Position numbers and translations under genes: made by a program
In this document: piece after piece, positions 16,801 to 33,568 of the stretch
How positions within the stretch are numbered: the first letter of the stretch is position 1
Layout of the letters: each line of letters begins with the position of its first letter
Origin: Amycolatopsis albispora
GTDB lineage: Bacteria > Actinomycetota > Actinomycetes > Mycobacteriales > Pseudonocardiaceae
Length of the DNA: 64,000 nt
Assembly (NCBI RefSeq): GCF_003312875.1
Contig: NZ_CP015163.1
Location: 1,736,001 to 1,800,000, forward strand
Reading direction: 5' to 3'
Notes under the pieces: generated by a model
Database searches by the model: none
What the model was told of the DNA's origin: nothing
What the model saw: only the letters and a program-made list of their open reading frames with translations

Positions 16801-18115
16801 TGACGGCGGCGCGGGTCAGCGTGGTCAGGTGGCCGAGCAGCCGGTGCGCGGTGGCTTCGTCCCAGCGGCCGCGGTCGTACTCCAGCTCCAGTTCCAGCCG
16901 CCCGGCGTCCTCACCCGCCTCCAGGGTCAGCTCGAACTTGGCCGCCCCGGTACCGGCACGCGGCACGTAGGTCATCAGCACGTCGCCCAGGCGCAGCGGC
17001 TCGCGGTCGACGGTGATCCAGTTGAGCAGCACCTGGAACACCGGAGTGGCGGCCAGGTCGCGGTCCAGCGGCAGCTCGCCGACGACGGTCTCGAACGGCA
17101 CGTCCTGGCGGGAGAAGCCGTCGGCGGCGGTGGCGCGGACCTGGGTGAGCAGGTCGGCGAAGGTGGTGTGCCCGGTCATCGTGGCCCGCAGCGCCACGGT
17201 GTTGACGAACAACCCGATCAGCGGTTCGACCTCGGGATTGGTGCGCCCGGCCACCGACGTGCCGACCACCACGTCGGACTGGCCGCTGTAGCGGTGCAGC
17301 AGGCTCTGGAAGCAGGCGAGCAGCACCATGAACGAGGTGACGCCGCTGCGGCGGGCGAGGGCGTGCAGGTCGGCGGTGAGCCGCGCGTCGAGATGGGTGC
17401 GGACGAGCCCGGCCTGCCCGGCGCCGGCCTGGGTGCGGTCGGCGGGCAGGGCGAGGCGGGCGGGGGCGTCGGCGAGTTGCCTGGTCCAGTAGTCGAGCTG
17501 GTCGTGGTAGCCGCCGTTGTCGAGCTTGTCGCGTTGCCACGCGGCGAAGTCGCCGTACTGGAGGGGCAGGGGCGCCGGTTCGGGCAGGCCCGCGTACCCG
17601 TCGGCGAGTTCACGGAGCAGGATTTCGATGGAGGACGCGTCGAAGGCGATGTGGTGCAGCGTGAGCACCAGGTGGTGGCTGGTGTCGCTCGCGCGCAGCA
17701 GCAGCGCCCGCCACACCGGCCCGCGGCGCAGGTCGAACGGCACCGCGAACTCGGCCATGATCTGCGCGTCGAGATCGGGTTCCTGCTCGGCGAGCCGCAG
17801 CTTCAGCGGGGTCGCGGCCACCACCTGGAACTCCTCGGCACCACGTCGTTCGTAGACGGTGCGCAGGATTTCGTGCCGCCGTTCGACGCGGCGCAACGCG
17901 GCTTCGAGCCGTCCGGCGTCGAGCGGGCCGTCCAGCCGGAAGGTGAACAGCACGTGGTAGGTGGCCGCGCCGGGGTGCAGTTCCTCCAGGAACAGCATGC
18001 GTTCCTGCGCCGGTGACGCCCGCCGCGGCCCGTCGGCCCGCGGGATCGTCCGGGCGGCTTTTGCCCGCGAAAGCCGCTTCTCCAGCAGTGCCTGGAGCCG
18101 GGCGTCCGTGCTCAT
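10817..18115 (-). CDS. NRPS, two full modules plus terminal C domain (C-A-PCP-C-A-PCP-C)
   Basis: A 2432-residue peptide synthetase. Approximate domains: C1 25-460 (active site HHIAFDA), A1 475-960, PCP1 965-1035 (Ser in LGGHSLLA near 997), C2 1050-1480 (HHSIVDG), A2 1490-1940, PCP2 1950-2020 (RGGHSLLA near 1984), C3 2035-2425 (HHIAADG). No epimerization, methylation or thioesterase domain. By manual alignment the A1 pocket reads about D-V-T-H-V-S-A-V, nearest to Ser-type pockets but with Thr for Trp; A2 reads about D-A-R-S-L-A-Q-M and is unassigned. The ATG overlaps the stop of the upstream NRPS gene as ATGA. C3 has no partner on this protein. Confidence 0.93.
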   Translation of the reverse strand: MSTDARLQALLEKRLSRAKAARTIPRADGPRRASPAQERMLFLEELHPGAATYHVLFTFRLDGPLDAGRLEAALRRVERRHEILRTVYERRGAEEFQVVAATPLKLRLAEQEPDLDAQIMAEFAVPFDLRRGPVWRALLLRASDTSHHLVLTLHHIAFDASSIEILLRELADGYAGLPEPAPLPLQYGDFAAWQRDKLDNGGYHDQLDYWTRQLADAPARLALPADRTQAGAGQAGLVRTHLDARLTADLHALARRSGVTSFMVLLACFQSLLHRYSGQSDVVVGTSVAGRTNPEVEPLIGLFVNTVALRATMTGHTTFADLLTQVRATAADGFSRQDVPFETVVGELPLDRDLAATPVFQVLLNWITVDREPLRLGDVLMTYVPRAGTGAAKFELTLEAGEDAGRLELELEYDRGRWDEATAHRLLGHLTTLTRAAVTDPSRPIGDLPLLDAEERTLVTERWPRRPADYGHPGNLGVLSDVDGDALALVGDGVAVTYRELNRRADRLAHHLIGLGARPDQPIGVLFDRSPELLIALLGVLRAGAPCLPLDPDNPDARSTAVLEDAGAKLVVTETALAHRVTTCPAIVLDEVPGGPDHPPAVPTDPDHLAYIFYTSGSTGRPKGVMISHRAAHNQIRWQLETHGPAPDDAVLWKTTVTFDVSLTELFTALHSGARLVVAEPGGHRDPGYLRRLIAEHGVTRAHFVPTMLAALVAADGGSLAPLELVESAGEPMSPELRDAFLTATGAKLLNAYGPTETTVLVTAGDTQHGEPAVPIGGPIANSPCYVLDQNLNPQPIGVPGELYIGGAQLARGYLGRPDRTAESFLPDPFAADGTRMYRSGDLARWRADGQLDCLGRADHQVKLRGHRIELGEVEAVLAEHDSVDRAVVVVHGDQLAAYLLAPGEIEPGVLHDWLAARLPAYMVPASYTRLEKIPQTSSGKVDRGRLPAPGDAARPARQYDPPATPVERRLAEIWSEVLAVGEVGRDDDFFALGGHSLLAVQVISRVRETLGTPVPLRTLFEAPTVARLAARISETTGPALPSVERATDRTILSAAEARLWFVDQLNPGDPAYNLPAICRLHGPLDLDALTAALHTLAATHEALRTTFPATDGRPERAVTETPLPIRTVTAASHEVAGILAAEAAVRFDLATGPLARATIITIDPGEHVLALVFHHSIVDGWSIGVLLDDLRAAYTGRALPSRRLAAADYAAWQHELDHGTALDYWRHRLDGLPPVPELPADGPSEPGSAGAAHHFTVPAGLTGPLTELTTAEGCTPFMGLLAAYAALLSRYTGHDDLVLTMPVTDRARPELEGVTGLLLNTVVLRLDTTGTYRELLHRVRDAVLAAYEHRTLPFDRLVGELGLDGPALTRYSVTLDPSAARTTDFADDVVLEPVPFQPAHTKADLNLLFEEDATSGWLVYRTGLFDPARIERLTGHLLTLLGGALTDPDAPLSELAILTSAERTALTAETAAGPRRTLPELFTAQARRTPDAPAVPGLTYRQLDERANQFAHHLIAQGAPGELVALALDRGPDQAVAILGVWRAGGAYLALDPHHPEARQRELVQDSGAALVVDELTYSDNTEPTGIETDPDELAYLVYTSGSTGRPKGVRTPHAAAAAYLADYLGTHYDLGPGDTVLQLASLPFDAAVRDLFGPLTTGARVVLLDHDHAADPEAILTTIDREQVTCLLSVVPTLLRAILATAGPGHGEHLRLVLTAGEALDLADCARTRETFRGRPLVVNQYGPTEATMTTTAHAITEGTTGPAPLGHPVAGARLWLIDRHGDLAPDGVPGEVWIGGNRLAHGYHHRPDLTADRFVPDPFAGVPGARAYRTGDLARRDTDGTLRFLGRLDDQVKIRGNRVEPAGIENLLRAQPGVTEAAVIATGTPLRLAAYVTPDTLDGTALRAKLRELLPEYQVPSWIQPLTALPRTANNKVDRKALAALDTPATEPAKPVTSPTETAVAALFDELLGAGDHNDFFARGGHSLLAAQLAARIRRTFGVTLPLRTVLDHPTITGLASWIDAQAAETTTETTQPAAELTPAQRAILDHTREHPGTAAYHIGFAAMLDGPLDETALVRAVDATVARHPILRTRFTDRPHLEPSVLIPFLRRDTRNEAEATALAQAELRTPFDLTTGPPLRAALLRCGPDRHLFALTVHHIAADGWTLSILQRDLTEYYNAQLTGRTPQLPPAPPYPGTTTRQSDVDYWTHRLDGIPAELALPTDHPRTTPSLDGATRYFDLDPTTADAVRALATETGTTEFMVLLAATQRWLHHQTHQDRFRIAVPVSNRPDPATEHTAGPFANTLALPADLTGAPTFHELLTRVRDTVLDAWEHQRTPYEDLGQPRCQVMFGMQNLPTPTETLTGLTTTPHPLDRGTCRYELHLRCYRTPTGLSGWLEHNTTLFTPEGIERRLADFRAALHRAVTEPGER

Positions 18116-20583
18116 GCGCCGAGTTCTTCGAGCAGCACGGCTTCGACGACCGCGGAGAACTCACCGAGGGTCTGGTTGTCCAGCACGGCCGTCATCGGCA
18201 CGTCCACCTCCAGCACCGCCTTGACCCTGGCCATCAGCTGGGTGATCAGCAGCGAATGCCCGCCGAGGTCGAAGAAGTTGTCCACCACGCCGACCCGCTC
18301 GACGCCGAGCACGTCGGCCCACAGCTCCGCGATCGCCTTCTCCACCGGGGTGCCCGGCTCGACGTAGGGCACCGGTTCCTTGGGCGCGGGCAGCGCGCGC
18401 CGGTCGAGCTTGCCGTTGGCGGTGACCGGCAGCTCGTCGAGCACGACCACCTGCGAGGGCACCATGTACGCGGGCAGCCGCCGCGCGAGCCGGTCGCGGA
18501 TTTCGGCGGGATCGGGGTCGTCGCCGGGCGCGCGGACCACGTAGCCGACCAGCTGGGCGCCGCGTACCACGGCCACCGCCGAGGCAACGCCGGGTTCGGC
18601 GGTCAGCGCGGCTTCGACCTCGCCCAGCTCGATGCGGAACCCGCGCAGCTTGACCTGGTCGTCCTGCCTGCCGAGGAACTCGATGGTGCCGTCGGGCCAG
18701 TACTTCGCGCGGTCGCCGGTGCGGTACAGGCGCGCGCCGAGCCGGTCGCTGAACGGGTCGGGCACGAACTTCTCGGCGGTCTTCTCCGGGTCGCCGTGGT
18801 ACCCGAGAGCGAGGCAGTCGCCGCCGATGTAGAGGTCGCCGGGCGCGCCGGGCACCGCCGGGCGCAGGCCGCCGTCGAGCACGTAGTACCGCGCGTTGTC
18901 GATCGGCCTGCCGTAGGGAATGCTCGCCCAGCCCGGATCGACGCGGTCCACCGGGAAGAAGTTCGACCAGATCGCCGCCTCGGTGGCGCCGCCGAGCGCG
19001 ACCACCCGCGGTTCGCCGAAGGCCGCGCGCACCGAGTCCGGCAGCGTGACCGGCACCCAGTCGCCGCTGAGGAACACCAGCCGCAGCGGGTGGTCCGGCC
19101 GCGCCCCGCGCAGGGTGAAGAACGGCTCCAGCTGCTGCAGCGCGGCGGGTGCCGAGTCCCAGAAGGTGATCGGCTCACTGTCCAGAATGGACAGCAGGCG
19201 GCGCGGGTCGCGGATCTCGTCGTCGGTGGCCACCCGGACGCTGCCGCCCGCGGCGAGCACGCCGAACACGTCGTAGACCGACAGGTCGAAGCCGAGCGAG
19301 GTGAGGAACAGCACCCGGTCGGCCGGGCCCATCCCGAAGGTGGTGTTGACCCATTCGATCAGGTTCACCACCGGCGCGTGCGAGAGCAGCACGCCCTTCG
19401 GGGTGCCGGTGGAGCCGGAAGTGAAGATGACGTAGGCCAGGTCGTCCGGCCGCGCGCGCCGCGGTTCGGGTGCGCCGCGGTCGTCGAGCGCCCAGCCGTC
19501 GCTGCCGTCGGGTTCGCCCACCCACAGGATCTCCCGCTCGCCCAGTTCCCGCGCGGCGGGCACCTGGTCGCGGTCGGTGATCAGCACCGGGGCGCCGAGC
19601 GTGGCCAGCAGTGCCCGCGCGCGCTCGGGTGGCAGTGACGGCTCGATCGGCGCGTAGGCGGCACCGGACTTGAGCACCCCGAGCAGCGCGACCACGGTGT
19701 GCACGCTCCGGCGCAGGCGCAGCGCGACGAAGTCGCCGGGACCGGCCCCGGCCGCGGCGAGGCGGCGTGCCAGCTTCCCGGCGGCCGCGTCGAGTTCGGC
19801 GTAGGTGAGCCGGTCTTCGCCCTGGATCACGGCGAGCGCGTCCGGGGTGGCCGCGGCCTGGCGCTCGACCAGTTCGTGGATGCACGCCGGGGTCCGCGCC
19901 ACCGCGGTGTCGTTCCATTCGCGGGTGATGCGGTGCAGTTCGGCGGGGGAGAGCACGGTGAACTCGTGCAGCGGGCTGGCGCCGGTGCGGATGACCATGT
20001 CGGCCAGCAGCCGGTCGAGGTCGTCGAGCAACCGGCGCGCGTCGGCCTCGCGGATCCGGCCCGGCGCGTAGGACAGGCGCAGGTGCAGGTTCGGCTCGGC
20101 CAGGTCCAGGCGCAGTTCGAGGGCGTGCTCGGTGCCGGTGCCGTGGTCCCATCGCACCACCTTGTCGAACAACGCGGTGCCCTCGGCCAGCCCGGCGCAT
20201 TCGGCCAGTTCGGCTTCGGACGGCAGGTCCTCGGCCAGGCCCGCCTCCAGTTGCGCGCGCAGGCCCGCGAAGAACGCGGTCAGCGGCAGGTCGTAACGCA
20301 GCCGCACCCGCAGCGGGCTCGGCTGGTCCACCCCGGCCGGGCGCACCCCGAACACCACGTCGTCGGTCCCGGAGTGCGCGGCCAGCACCAGGCTCCACGC
20401 CGCGACCACCACGTGCTCCGGCGGCACCCCGGCGGGCGCGCCCGCCTGCTTGAGCCCGGCCAGCGGCGCCGACTCGCGCTCGACCACGGCGCCGGCGAGT
20501 GCGTCGGTACCCCGTTCCCCGCCCAGCCGGGTCGGCTCGGCGAAGCCCGCCAGCCGGTCGGTCCAGAATTCCCGGTTCACCAC
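18112..20583 (-). CDS. NRPS module with half C domain (partial C-A-PCP)
   Basis: An 823-residue synthetase. Residues 1-220 match only the C-terminal lobe of a condensation domain (VVVAAWSLVLAAHSGTDDVV); the HHxxxDG active site is absent, so this part is probably structural or for docking. The A domain spans about 235-740 (IFTSGSTGTPKGV near 390) and the PCP 745-815 (DLGGHSLL, Ser near 776). The manual pocket code is about D-L-Y-D-F-S-L-I-W, with the GGATEAAIW variant typical of cysteine-activating domains (known code DLYNLSLIW), differing by Asn to Asp and Leu to Phe. Two GTG codons (20583, 20580) follow AGGAGG; the second is better spaced. It sits 7 bases after the racemase and overlaps the next NRPS by four bases. 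Confidence 0.92.
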   Translation of the reverse strand: MVNREFWTDRLAGFAEPTRLGGERGTDALAGAVVERESAPLAGLKQAGAPAGVPPEHVVVAAWSLVLAAHSGTDDVVFGVRPAGVDQPSPLRVRLRYDLPLTAFFAGLRAQLEAGLAEDLPSEAELAECAGLAEGTALFDKVVRWDHGTGTEHALELRLDLAEPNLHLRLSYAPGRIREADARRLLDDLDRLLADMVIRTGASPLHEFTVLSPAELHRITREWNDTAVARTPACIHELVERQAAATPDALAVIQGEDRLTYAELDAAAGKLARRLAAAGAGPGDFVALRLRRSVHTVVALLGVLKSGAAYAPIEPSLPPERARALLATLGAPVLITDRDQVPAARELGEREILWVGEPDGSDGWALDDRGAPEPRRARPDDLAYVIFTSGSTGTPKGVLLSHAPVVNLIEWVNTTFGMGPADRVLFLTSLGFDLSVYDVFGVLAAGGSVRVATDDEIRDPRRLLSILDSEPITFWDSAPAALQQLEPFFTLRGARPDHPLRLVFLSGDWVPVTLPDSVRAAFGEPRVVALGGATEAAIWSNFFPVDRVDPGWASIPYGRPIDNARYYVLDGGLRPAVPGAPGDLYIGGDCLALGYHGDPEKTAEKFVPDPFSDRLGARLYRTGDRAKYWPDGTIEFLGRQDDQVKLRGFRIELGEVEAALTAEPGVASAVAVVRGAQLVGYVVRAPGDDPDPAEIRDRLARRLPAYMVPSQVVVLDELPVTANGKLDRRALPAPKEPVPYVEPGTPVEKAIAELWADVLGVERVGVVDNFFDLGGHSLLITQLMARVKAVLEVDVPMTAVLDNQTLGEFSAVVEAVLLEELGA

Positions 20584-20590
20584 GGGCCTC

Positions 20591-21289
20591 CTAATCCTCG
20601 AGCAGTTTCGGCAAGTCGTTGGCGATGGAGCGCAGGGGATCGAGCACCAGCGGCCCGCCCGCCCTGGCCTGCCACCAGCGGGTCAGCAGGTGGACCTCGG
20701 TGCAGCCCGCGATCACCCCGCGGCAGCCGTACTGCACCACCAGGTCTTCGACGCGGCCCGCGTGCTCGGCACCGGCCGGTTCGCGCTTGAGCCGGTAGAG
20801 CAGCCGGTGGATCTCCTCCTGCGTGCCCGCGGGCGGCAGCAGCACCCGGTGCGCCACCGCGGGCCAGCGCGGATGCGACTCGAACACCTTCGCCTCGCGG
20901 GTGCCGCTGGTGGCCAGCATCAGGAACGGGCCGTCCCCGCCGACCTCGAGATCGTCGAGCACCACGTCCACCAGTGAGATCAGCCGGCCGGTCAGGCCGG
21001 GGTCCAGCCAGCGGGTGAAGTGGTGCGCGGTGACGCAGGTGAGCACGATCCGGGTCGCGCCCTGTTCGGCCAGGTTCCGCAGCCGCTGCCGCAGGCGCTC
21101 GCTGAACTCGCGGTCGCGGCCCGCGCGGATCGCTTCGGTGCGGTCGGGAAAGGCCGGGTCCGAATCGAGCAGGCAGCGCGGCAACTCCTGTTCGGCCGAA
21201 GCGCCGTGGCGCTCGCCCGCGGTCTCGTAGATGGTGCGGAGGAACTCGGCAGAGGCGTGCGGCCCCATGCCGCCGAGAATGCCCAGCAT
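20591..21289 (-). CDS. Aspartate/glutamate racemase family protein
   Basis: A 232-residue cofactor-independent racemase of the Asp/Glu superfamily, which uses two cysteines to invert the alpha carbon. It begins MLGILGGMGPHASAEFL, the family start. The first catalytic Cys is in LTCVTAHHF and the second in IAGCTEVHLL. The ATG at 21289 is chosen over the GTG at 21313 because GAAGGAGG lies about ten bases upstream of it. First gene of the leftward NRPS operon. Since no NRPS here has an epimerization domain, it probably makes a free D-amino acid for one A domain, as McyF is reported to do in microcystin clusters. Asp versus Glu is not resolved. Confidence 0.85.
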   Translation of the reverse strand: MLGILGGMGPHASAEFLRTIYETAGERHGASAEQELPRCLLDSDPAFPDRTEAIRAGRDREFSERLRQRLRNLAEQGATRIVLTCVTAHHFTRWLDPGLTGRLISLVDVVLDDLEVGGDGPFLMLATSGTREAKVFESHPRWPAVAHRVLLPPAGTQEEIHRLLYRLKREPAGAEHAGRVEDLVVQYGCRGVIAGCTEVHLLTRWWQARAGGPLVLDPLRSIANDLPKLLED

Positions 21290-21528
21290 CGCCGCCCGCC
21301 CTCCTTCAGCCACCGGTGTTCCCGGTGGACGCCGCCGACGAGTGTCGCTCCTGGAAACGCCTTTTCGGCGTGGTCACGGCAGGGTTTAGAAATCCCCTTA
21401 GAGCGTGCGGCGTGGCCCTGGCCACCCCCGGCATGCCCGGCTATGCATGAAACTCGCGGATCCGTTGAGCGCTGGGGGCGGCGTGGCTGGCTTCGCACAC
21501 CCATCCGTGAGCAGAAGGGGATTCCCCG
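21290..21528. promoter_or_regulatory. Divergent promoter region of the lipopeptide locus
   Basis: These 239 bases separate the racemase and PKS/NRPS starts and must drive both operons. A short inverted repeat ACGCC-TTTTC-GGCGT lies near 21355-21370. AATCCCCTT at 21391-21399 is perfectly complementary to AAGGGGATT at 21515-21523, and the latter contains the ribosome site (AAGGGG) of the PKS gene, so the leader could fold to hide it. No convincing -35/-10 pair or known activator site was recognised. Confidence 0.5.
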
Positions 21529-30564
<9,036 letters not shown>

Positions 30565-30596
30565 GGCCGAAATCGGACAAGGAAAGGGCTGGACCG

Positions 30597-30812
30597 ATGA
30601 GCGACGAGGAAGACCGCCGGTACCGGGTGGTGCTCAACCACGAGGAGCAGTACTCGATCTGGCCGGAACACCGCGAGAACCCGGCGGGCTGGCGTGACGC
30701 GGGCAAGGCGGGCACCAAGGACGAATGCCTCGCCTACGTCAGCGAAGTCTGGACCGACATGCGGCCGCTGAGCCTGCGTGTGCGGACGGAGGCCCGCGCC
30801 GATGCCGGCTAA
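30597..30812 (+). CDS. MbtH-like protein
   Basis: A 71-residue NRPS helper that binds and activates adenylation domains. The family signature is complete: [10 protein letters not shown] near residues 14-23, then GWRDAGKAG and [18 protein letters not shown]. The ATG at 30597 follows the PKS/NRPS stop by 32 bases with a purine-rich AAGGAAAGGG upstream. Its 3' end overlaps the ligase start by 11 bases. It is the only MbtH gene in the window and could serve all adenylation domains of the locus. Confidence 0.95.
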   Translation: MSDEEDRRYRVVLNHEEQYSIWPEHRENPAGWRDAGKAGTKDECLAYVSEVWTDMRPLSLRVRTEARADAG

Positions 30813-32499
30813 CCACCCGCTGCGCCCCGACCAGGGGCACCGCACGCTCGCCGACGTGCTCGCCCGCAACCTGCCCGAACGCGCCGGGCAGCGGGCCGTC
30901 GTGGTGCTCGACCGCGAAGGCCGCGAGGTCGAGCAGACCACCTACGGCGAGCTGGACCGCCGCGTGCGCGCACTGGCCGCACAGTTGCAGCAGCTGGTCG
31001 CGCCGGGGGAGCGGGCGCTGGTGATGGCCCCGACCGGCGTCGGCTTCCTCACCGGGTTCTTCGCCTGCGCCTACGCCGGGGTGATCGGCGTGCCGGTCCC
31101 GCCACCGGAAGCGGGCGCCAAGCAGCTCGCGCGGCTGCGCGGCATCGTCAAGGACGCCGCCCCCTCCGCGATCCTCACCACCGCCGAGATCGCGGGCTCC
31201 GACGCGGCCTCGGAATTCGGGTCCGCGCAACTGCTCGTGGTGTCCGAAGTGGACGAAAACCTGGCCGAACTGTGGACCGATCCCGGCGTCGGTGGTGAAG
31301 ACGTCGCGTTCCTGCAGTACACCTCCGGCTCCACCGCCGAGCCCAAGGGCGCGATGATCACCCACGCCAACGTCGCCGCCAACCTCGCGGCGGTGTGGCG
31401 GATGGCCCGCGTCGAACCCGGCCACGAACTGCGCGTGGTCAGCTGGCTGCCGCTGTTCCACGACATGGGCCTGCTGCAGCCGCTGCTCACCTTCTACACC
31501 GGCGGCGAACTCGCGCTGATCCCGCCGATGGAGTTCCTGCTGCGGCCCGCGGTGTGGCTGGAAACGGTGTCACGCCACCGCGGCGAGTTCGGCTGCGCGC
31601 CGAACTTCGCCTACGACCTGTGCGCCACCAAGCTCACCGCCGAGCAGCGCGCCGGACTGGACCTGAGCAGCTGGCGTGCCGCGGTCAACGGCGCCGAACC
31701 GGTTCGCCACGACACCCTGGCGCGGTTCGCCGAGGCCTTCGCCCCGCACGGTTTTGACGAAGCCGCGATCAGCCCGGCCTACGGCCTGGCCGAGGGCATG
31801 GTCTACGTCAGCGGCGCCAGGGAACCCGGCGACCTGCGCCACCTCGACCTGGACGTGCTCGAACTGGAGAAGTCGGGCCGCCTGGTCCCGGCCGCCGAAG
31901 GCGTGGCGAGCCGCCGGATCGTGGCCTGCGGGCGCGTTCCGGAAAACCTTCAGGTGCGGATCGTCGACCCGGCGACCGGCGAACCGTCCGAAGAGGACCG
32001 TCCGGGTGAGGTGCTGATCTCCGGCGACAGCATCGCCGCCGGCTACTGGCAGCGGCCCGAGGCCACCGCGGCCAAGTTCGGCGGCGGCGTGCTGCGCACC
32101 GGCGACCTCGGCTTCCTCCGCGACGGGCAGCTGTTCGTGCTCGGCCGCCTCGACGACATGATCATCGTGGACGGCCGCAACCACTACCCGCAGGACATCG
32201 AGCTGACCGTCGGCGAATGCCACGAACTGCTCGACCCGAGCCGCTGCGCCGCGTTCGCCTTCGCCGACGGCGGGCAGACCCGGCTCGGCATCCTGGCCGA
32301 AACCGCCCGCGGCGCCACCGTTGACGACCCCGGTCCGCTCACCGAGGTGATCCGCGCGGCCGTCGCCGCCGAACACCAGCTCGGCGTGGCCGCGGTGCAC
32401 CTGCTCAAGCCCGGCGGCCTGCCCCGCACCACCAGCGGCAAGGTGCAGCGCGCGAAAAGCCGCGCGCTGCACGCGGAAGGCGCCCTGCTCAGCTGGTGA
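30802..32499 (+). CDS. Fatty acyl-AMP ligase (FAAL)
   Basis: A 565-residue ANL-superfamily enzyme that adenylates a fatty acid and passes it to an ACP rather than to CoA. Evidence for the FAAL branch: [16 protein letters not shown] (near residue 173), [12 protein letters not shown], and the C-terminal [20 protein letters not shown]. No ACP is fused, so it must act in trans, most simply on ACP1 of the PKS/NRPS two genes upstream. ATG 30802 has GGAGG ten bases upstream. Chain length cannot be read. Last gene of the rightward operon; its end overlaps the convergent AlkZ-like gene by 11 bases. Confidence 0.92.
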   Translation: MPANHPLRPDQGHRTLADVLARNLPERAGQRAVVVLDREGREVEQTTYGELDRRVRALAAQLQQLVAPGERALVMAPTGVGFLTGFFACAYAGVIGVPVPPPEAGAKQLARLRGIVKDAAPSAILTTAEIAGSDAASEFGSAQLLVVSEVDENLAELWTDPGVGGEDVAFLQYTSGSTAEPKGAMITHANVAANLAAVWRMARVEPGHELRVVSWLPLFHDMGLLQPLLTFYTGGELALIPPMEFLLRPAVWLETVSRHRGEFGCAPNFAYDLCATKLTAEQRAGLDLSSWRAAVNGAEPVRHDTLARFAEAFAPHGFDEAAISPAYGLAEGMVYVSGAREPGDLRHLDLDVLELEKSGRLVPAAEGVASRRIVACGRVPENLQVRIVDPATGEPSEEDRPGEVLISGDSIAAGYWQRPEATAAKFGGGVLRTGDLGFLRDGQLFVLGRLDDMIIVDGRNHYPQDIELTVGECHELLDPSRCAAFAFADGGQTRLGILAETARGATVDDPGPLTEVIRAAVAAEHQLGVAAVHLLKPGGLPRTTSGKVQRAKSRALHAEGALLSW

Positions 32500-33553
32500 G
32501 GAACGCCTGCAGCGCCTCGCGTTCCTCCTCGACACCGCCGCGCTCGGCCTTGGTGAACGGGCGCAGCGGCTCGACCTGGACCGTGCCGTCGGCCACGGTC
32601 CAGGTCGCCGAGACCCGGCCGTCCACGAGCACCACGCGGATACCGGCGACCGAGAGGTTCCGGTGCTCGTCATCGATGATCCGCGTCCGGTCGTGGTAAC
32701 CGAGGATCGCGTTGTCGAACGCGGGCAGGAACCGCACCGGCGCCGGGGTGTCCGGATCCGGGCGTGGCGCACCGGGCAGGTCCAGCAGCTCCCGGCCGCG
32801 TTCGTCGCGGAAGACCACCAGCTCGTCGCGCATCGCCGACACCGCGGCCGGGAGCCCGGCAAGGCCCGACCAGGCACGGACATCGGCCGTGGCGGCCGGG
32901 CCGTAGGCGGCGAGGTACCGCCGCACCAGCTCCTGCCCGACCGGATCGGTTTGGTCGTCGGCCAGTGGCTCGACCTCCTTGCCCAGCCACGAAGCGACCG
33001 GCTGGTTGCGCACCCCGGCCTTCTGCCGCCACACCCCGCGCGGCGGCAGCTGCACCATCGGGATGAGCCCGGCGACCAGCAGCTCACCCAGCGCCCGCGT
33101 GCCCGCGTCCGGCCAGCGATCCGCCACCGCGCGCGCCAGGTCGCCCATCGACCGCGGCTCGCCGTCGGCCAGCACCGCCAGGCCCGCCGCCCGCAGCTCT
33201 TCGAAGTCCACGCCCTCGAGCTCGGCCCGGTAGACCCCGACCACGCGCTGGCGCAGCATCGCATCGTGCCGTGACCGCCACGCCAGCACGTCCTGCGCGG
33301 TGACCAGGTGCACGGTGCGGCGCATCAGGTGCGTGCGCACCACCTGCCGCCCGGTCAGCAACTCCGAAAGCACCGCCGGGTCGAACGCGCGCAACCGCGA
33401 CCACAGCCCGAAAAACGGCTCCTGCGGTTCCTGCGCCTGCAACCCGCACAGGTGCGACACCGCGTCGAGCACCGGCACGCCGGCGCGCTCGAGCAGCAGC
33501 TGCCGCGCCAGGGTGGCGCGGTTGAGCGCCCTGGTGGTCAGCACGCCGGTCAT
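32489..33553 (-). CDS. Winged-helix DNA-binding protein, AlkZ/YcaQ-like
   Basis: A 354-residue protein of the HTH_42/AlkZ family, in which some members are DNA glycosylases that unhook alkylated bases or crosslinks. The N-terminus has HLCGLQAQEPQEPFFGLWSRL, containing the Gln-x-Gln (QAQ) motif used for catalysis in AlkZ. MRRTVHLVTAQDVLAWR and the C-terminal FLPAFDNAILGYHDRTRII are also typical. Many family members have no known activity. It is convergent with and overlaps the ligase gene. A resistance role for the cluster is possible but a lipopeptide gives no obvious reason for a DNA glycosylase. Confidence 0.8.
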   Translation of the reverse strand: MTGVLTTRALNRATLARQLLLERAGVPVLDAVSHLCGLQAQEPQEPFFGLWSRLRAFDPAVLSELLTGRQVVRTHLMRRTVHLVTAQDVLAWRSRHDAMLRQRVVGVYRAELEGVDFEELRAAGLAVLADGEPRSMGDLARAVADRWPDAGTRALGELLVAGLIPMVQLPPRGVWRQKAGVRNQPVASWLGKEVEPLADDQTDPVGQELVRRYLAAYGPAATADVRAWSGLAGLPAAVSAMRDELVVFRDERGRELLDLPGAPRPDPDTPAPVRFLPAFDNAILGYHDRTRIIDDEHRNLSVAGIRVVLVDGRVSATWTVADGTVQVEPLRPFTKAERGGVEEEREALQAFLTS

Positions 33554-33568
33554 GCCGTTCCCCCTCGG

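Noticed and set aside
14813..18016. 1067-codon plus-strand open frame across the bimodular NRPS
   Set aside because: Mirror of the C1-A1-PCP1 coding sequence with no recognisable protein features.
18112..20583. Heterocyclization (Cy) domain and thiazoline formation suggested by the Cys-like A domain
   Set aside because: No DxxxxD Cy motif was found; the N-terminal part is a half C domain.
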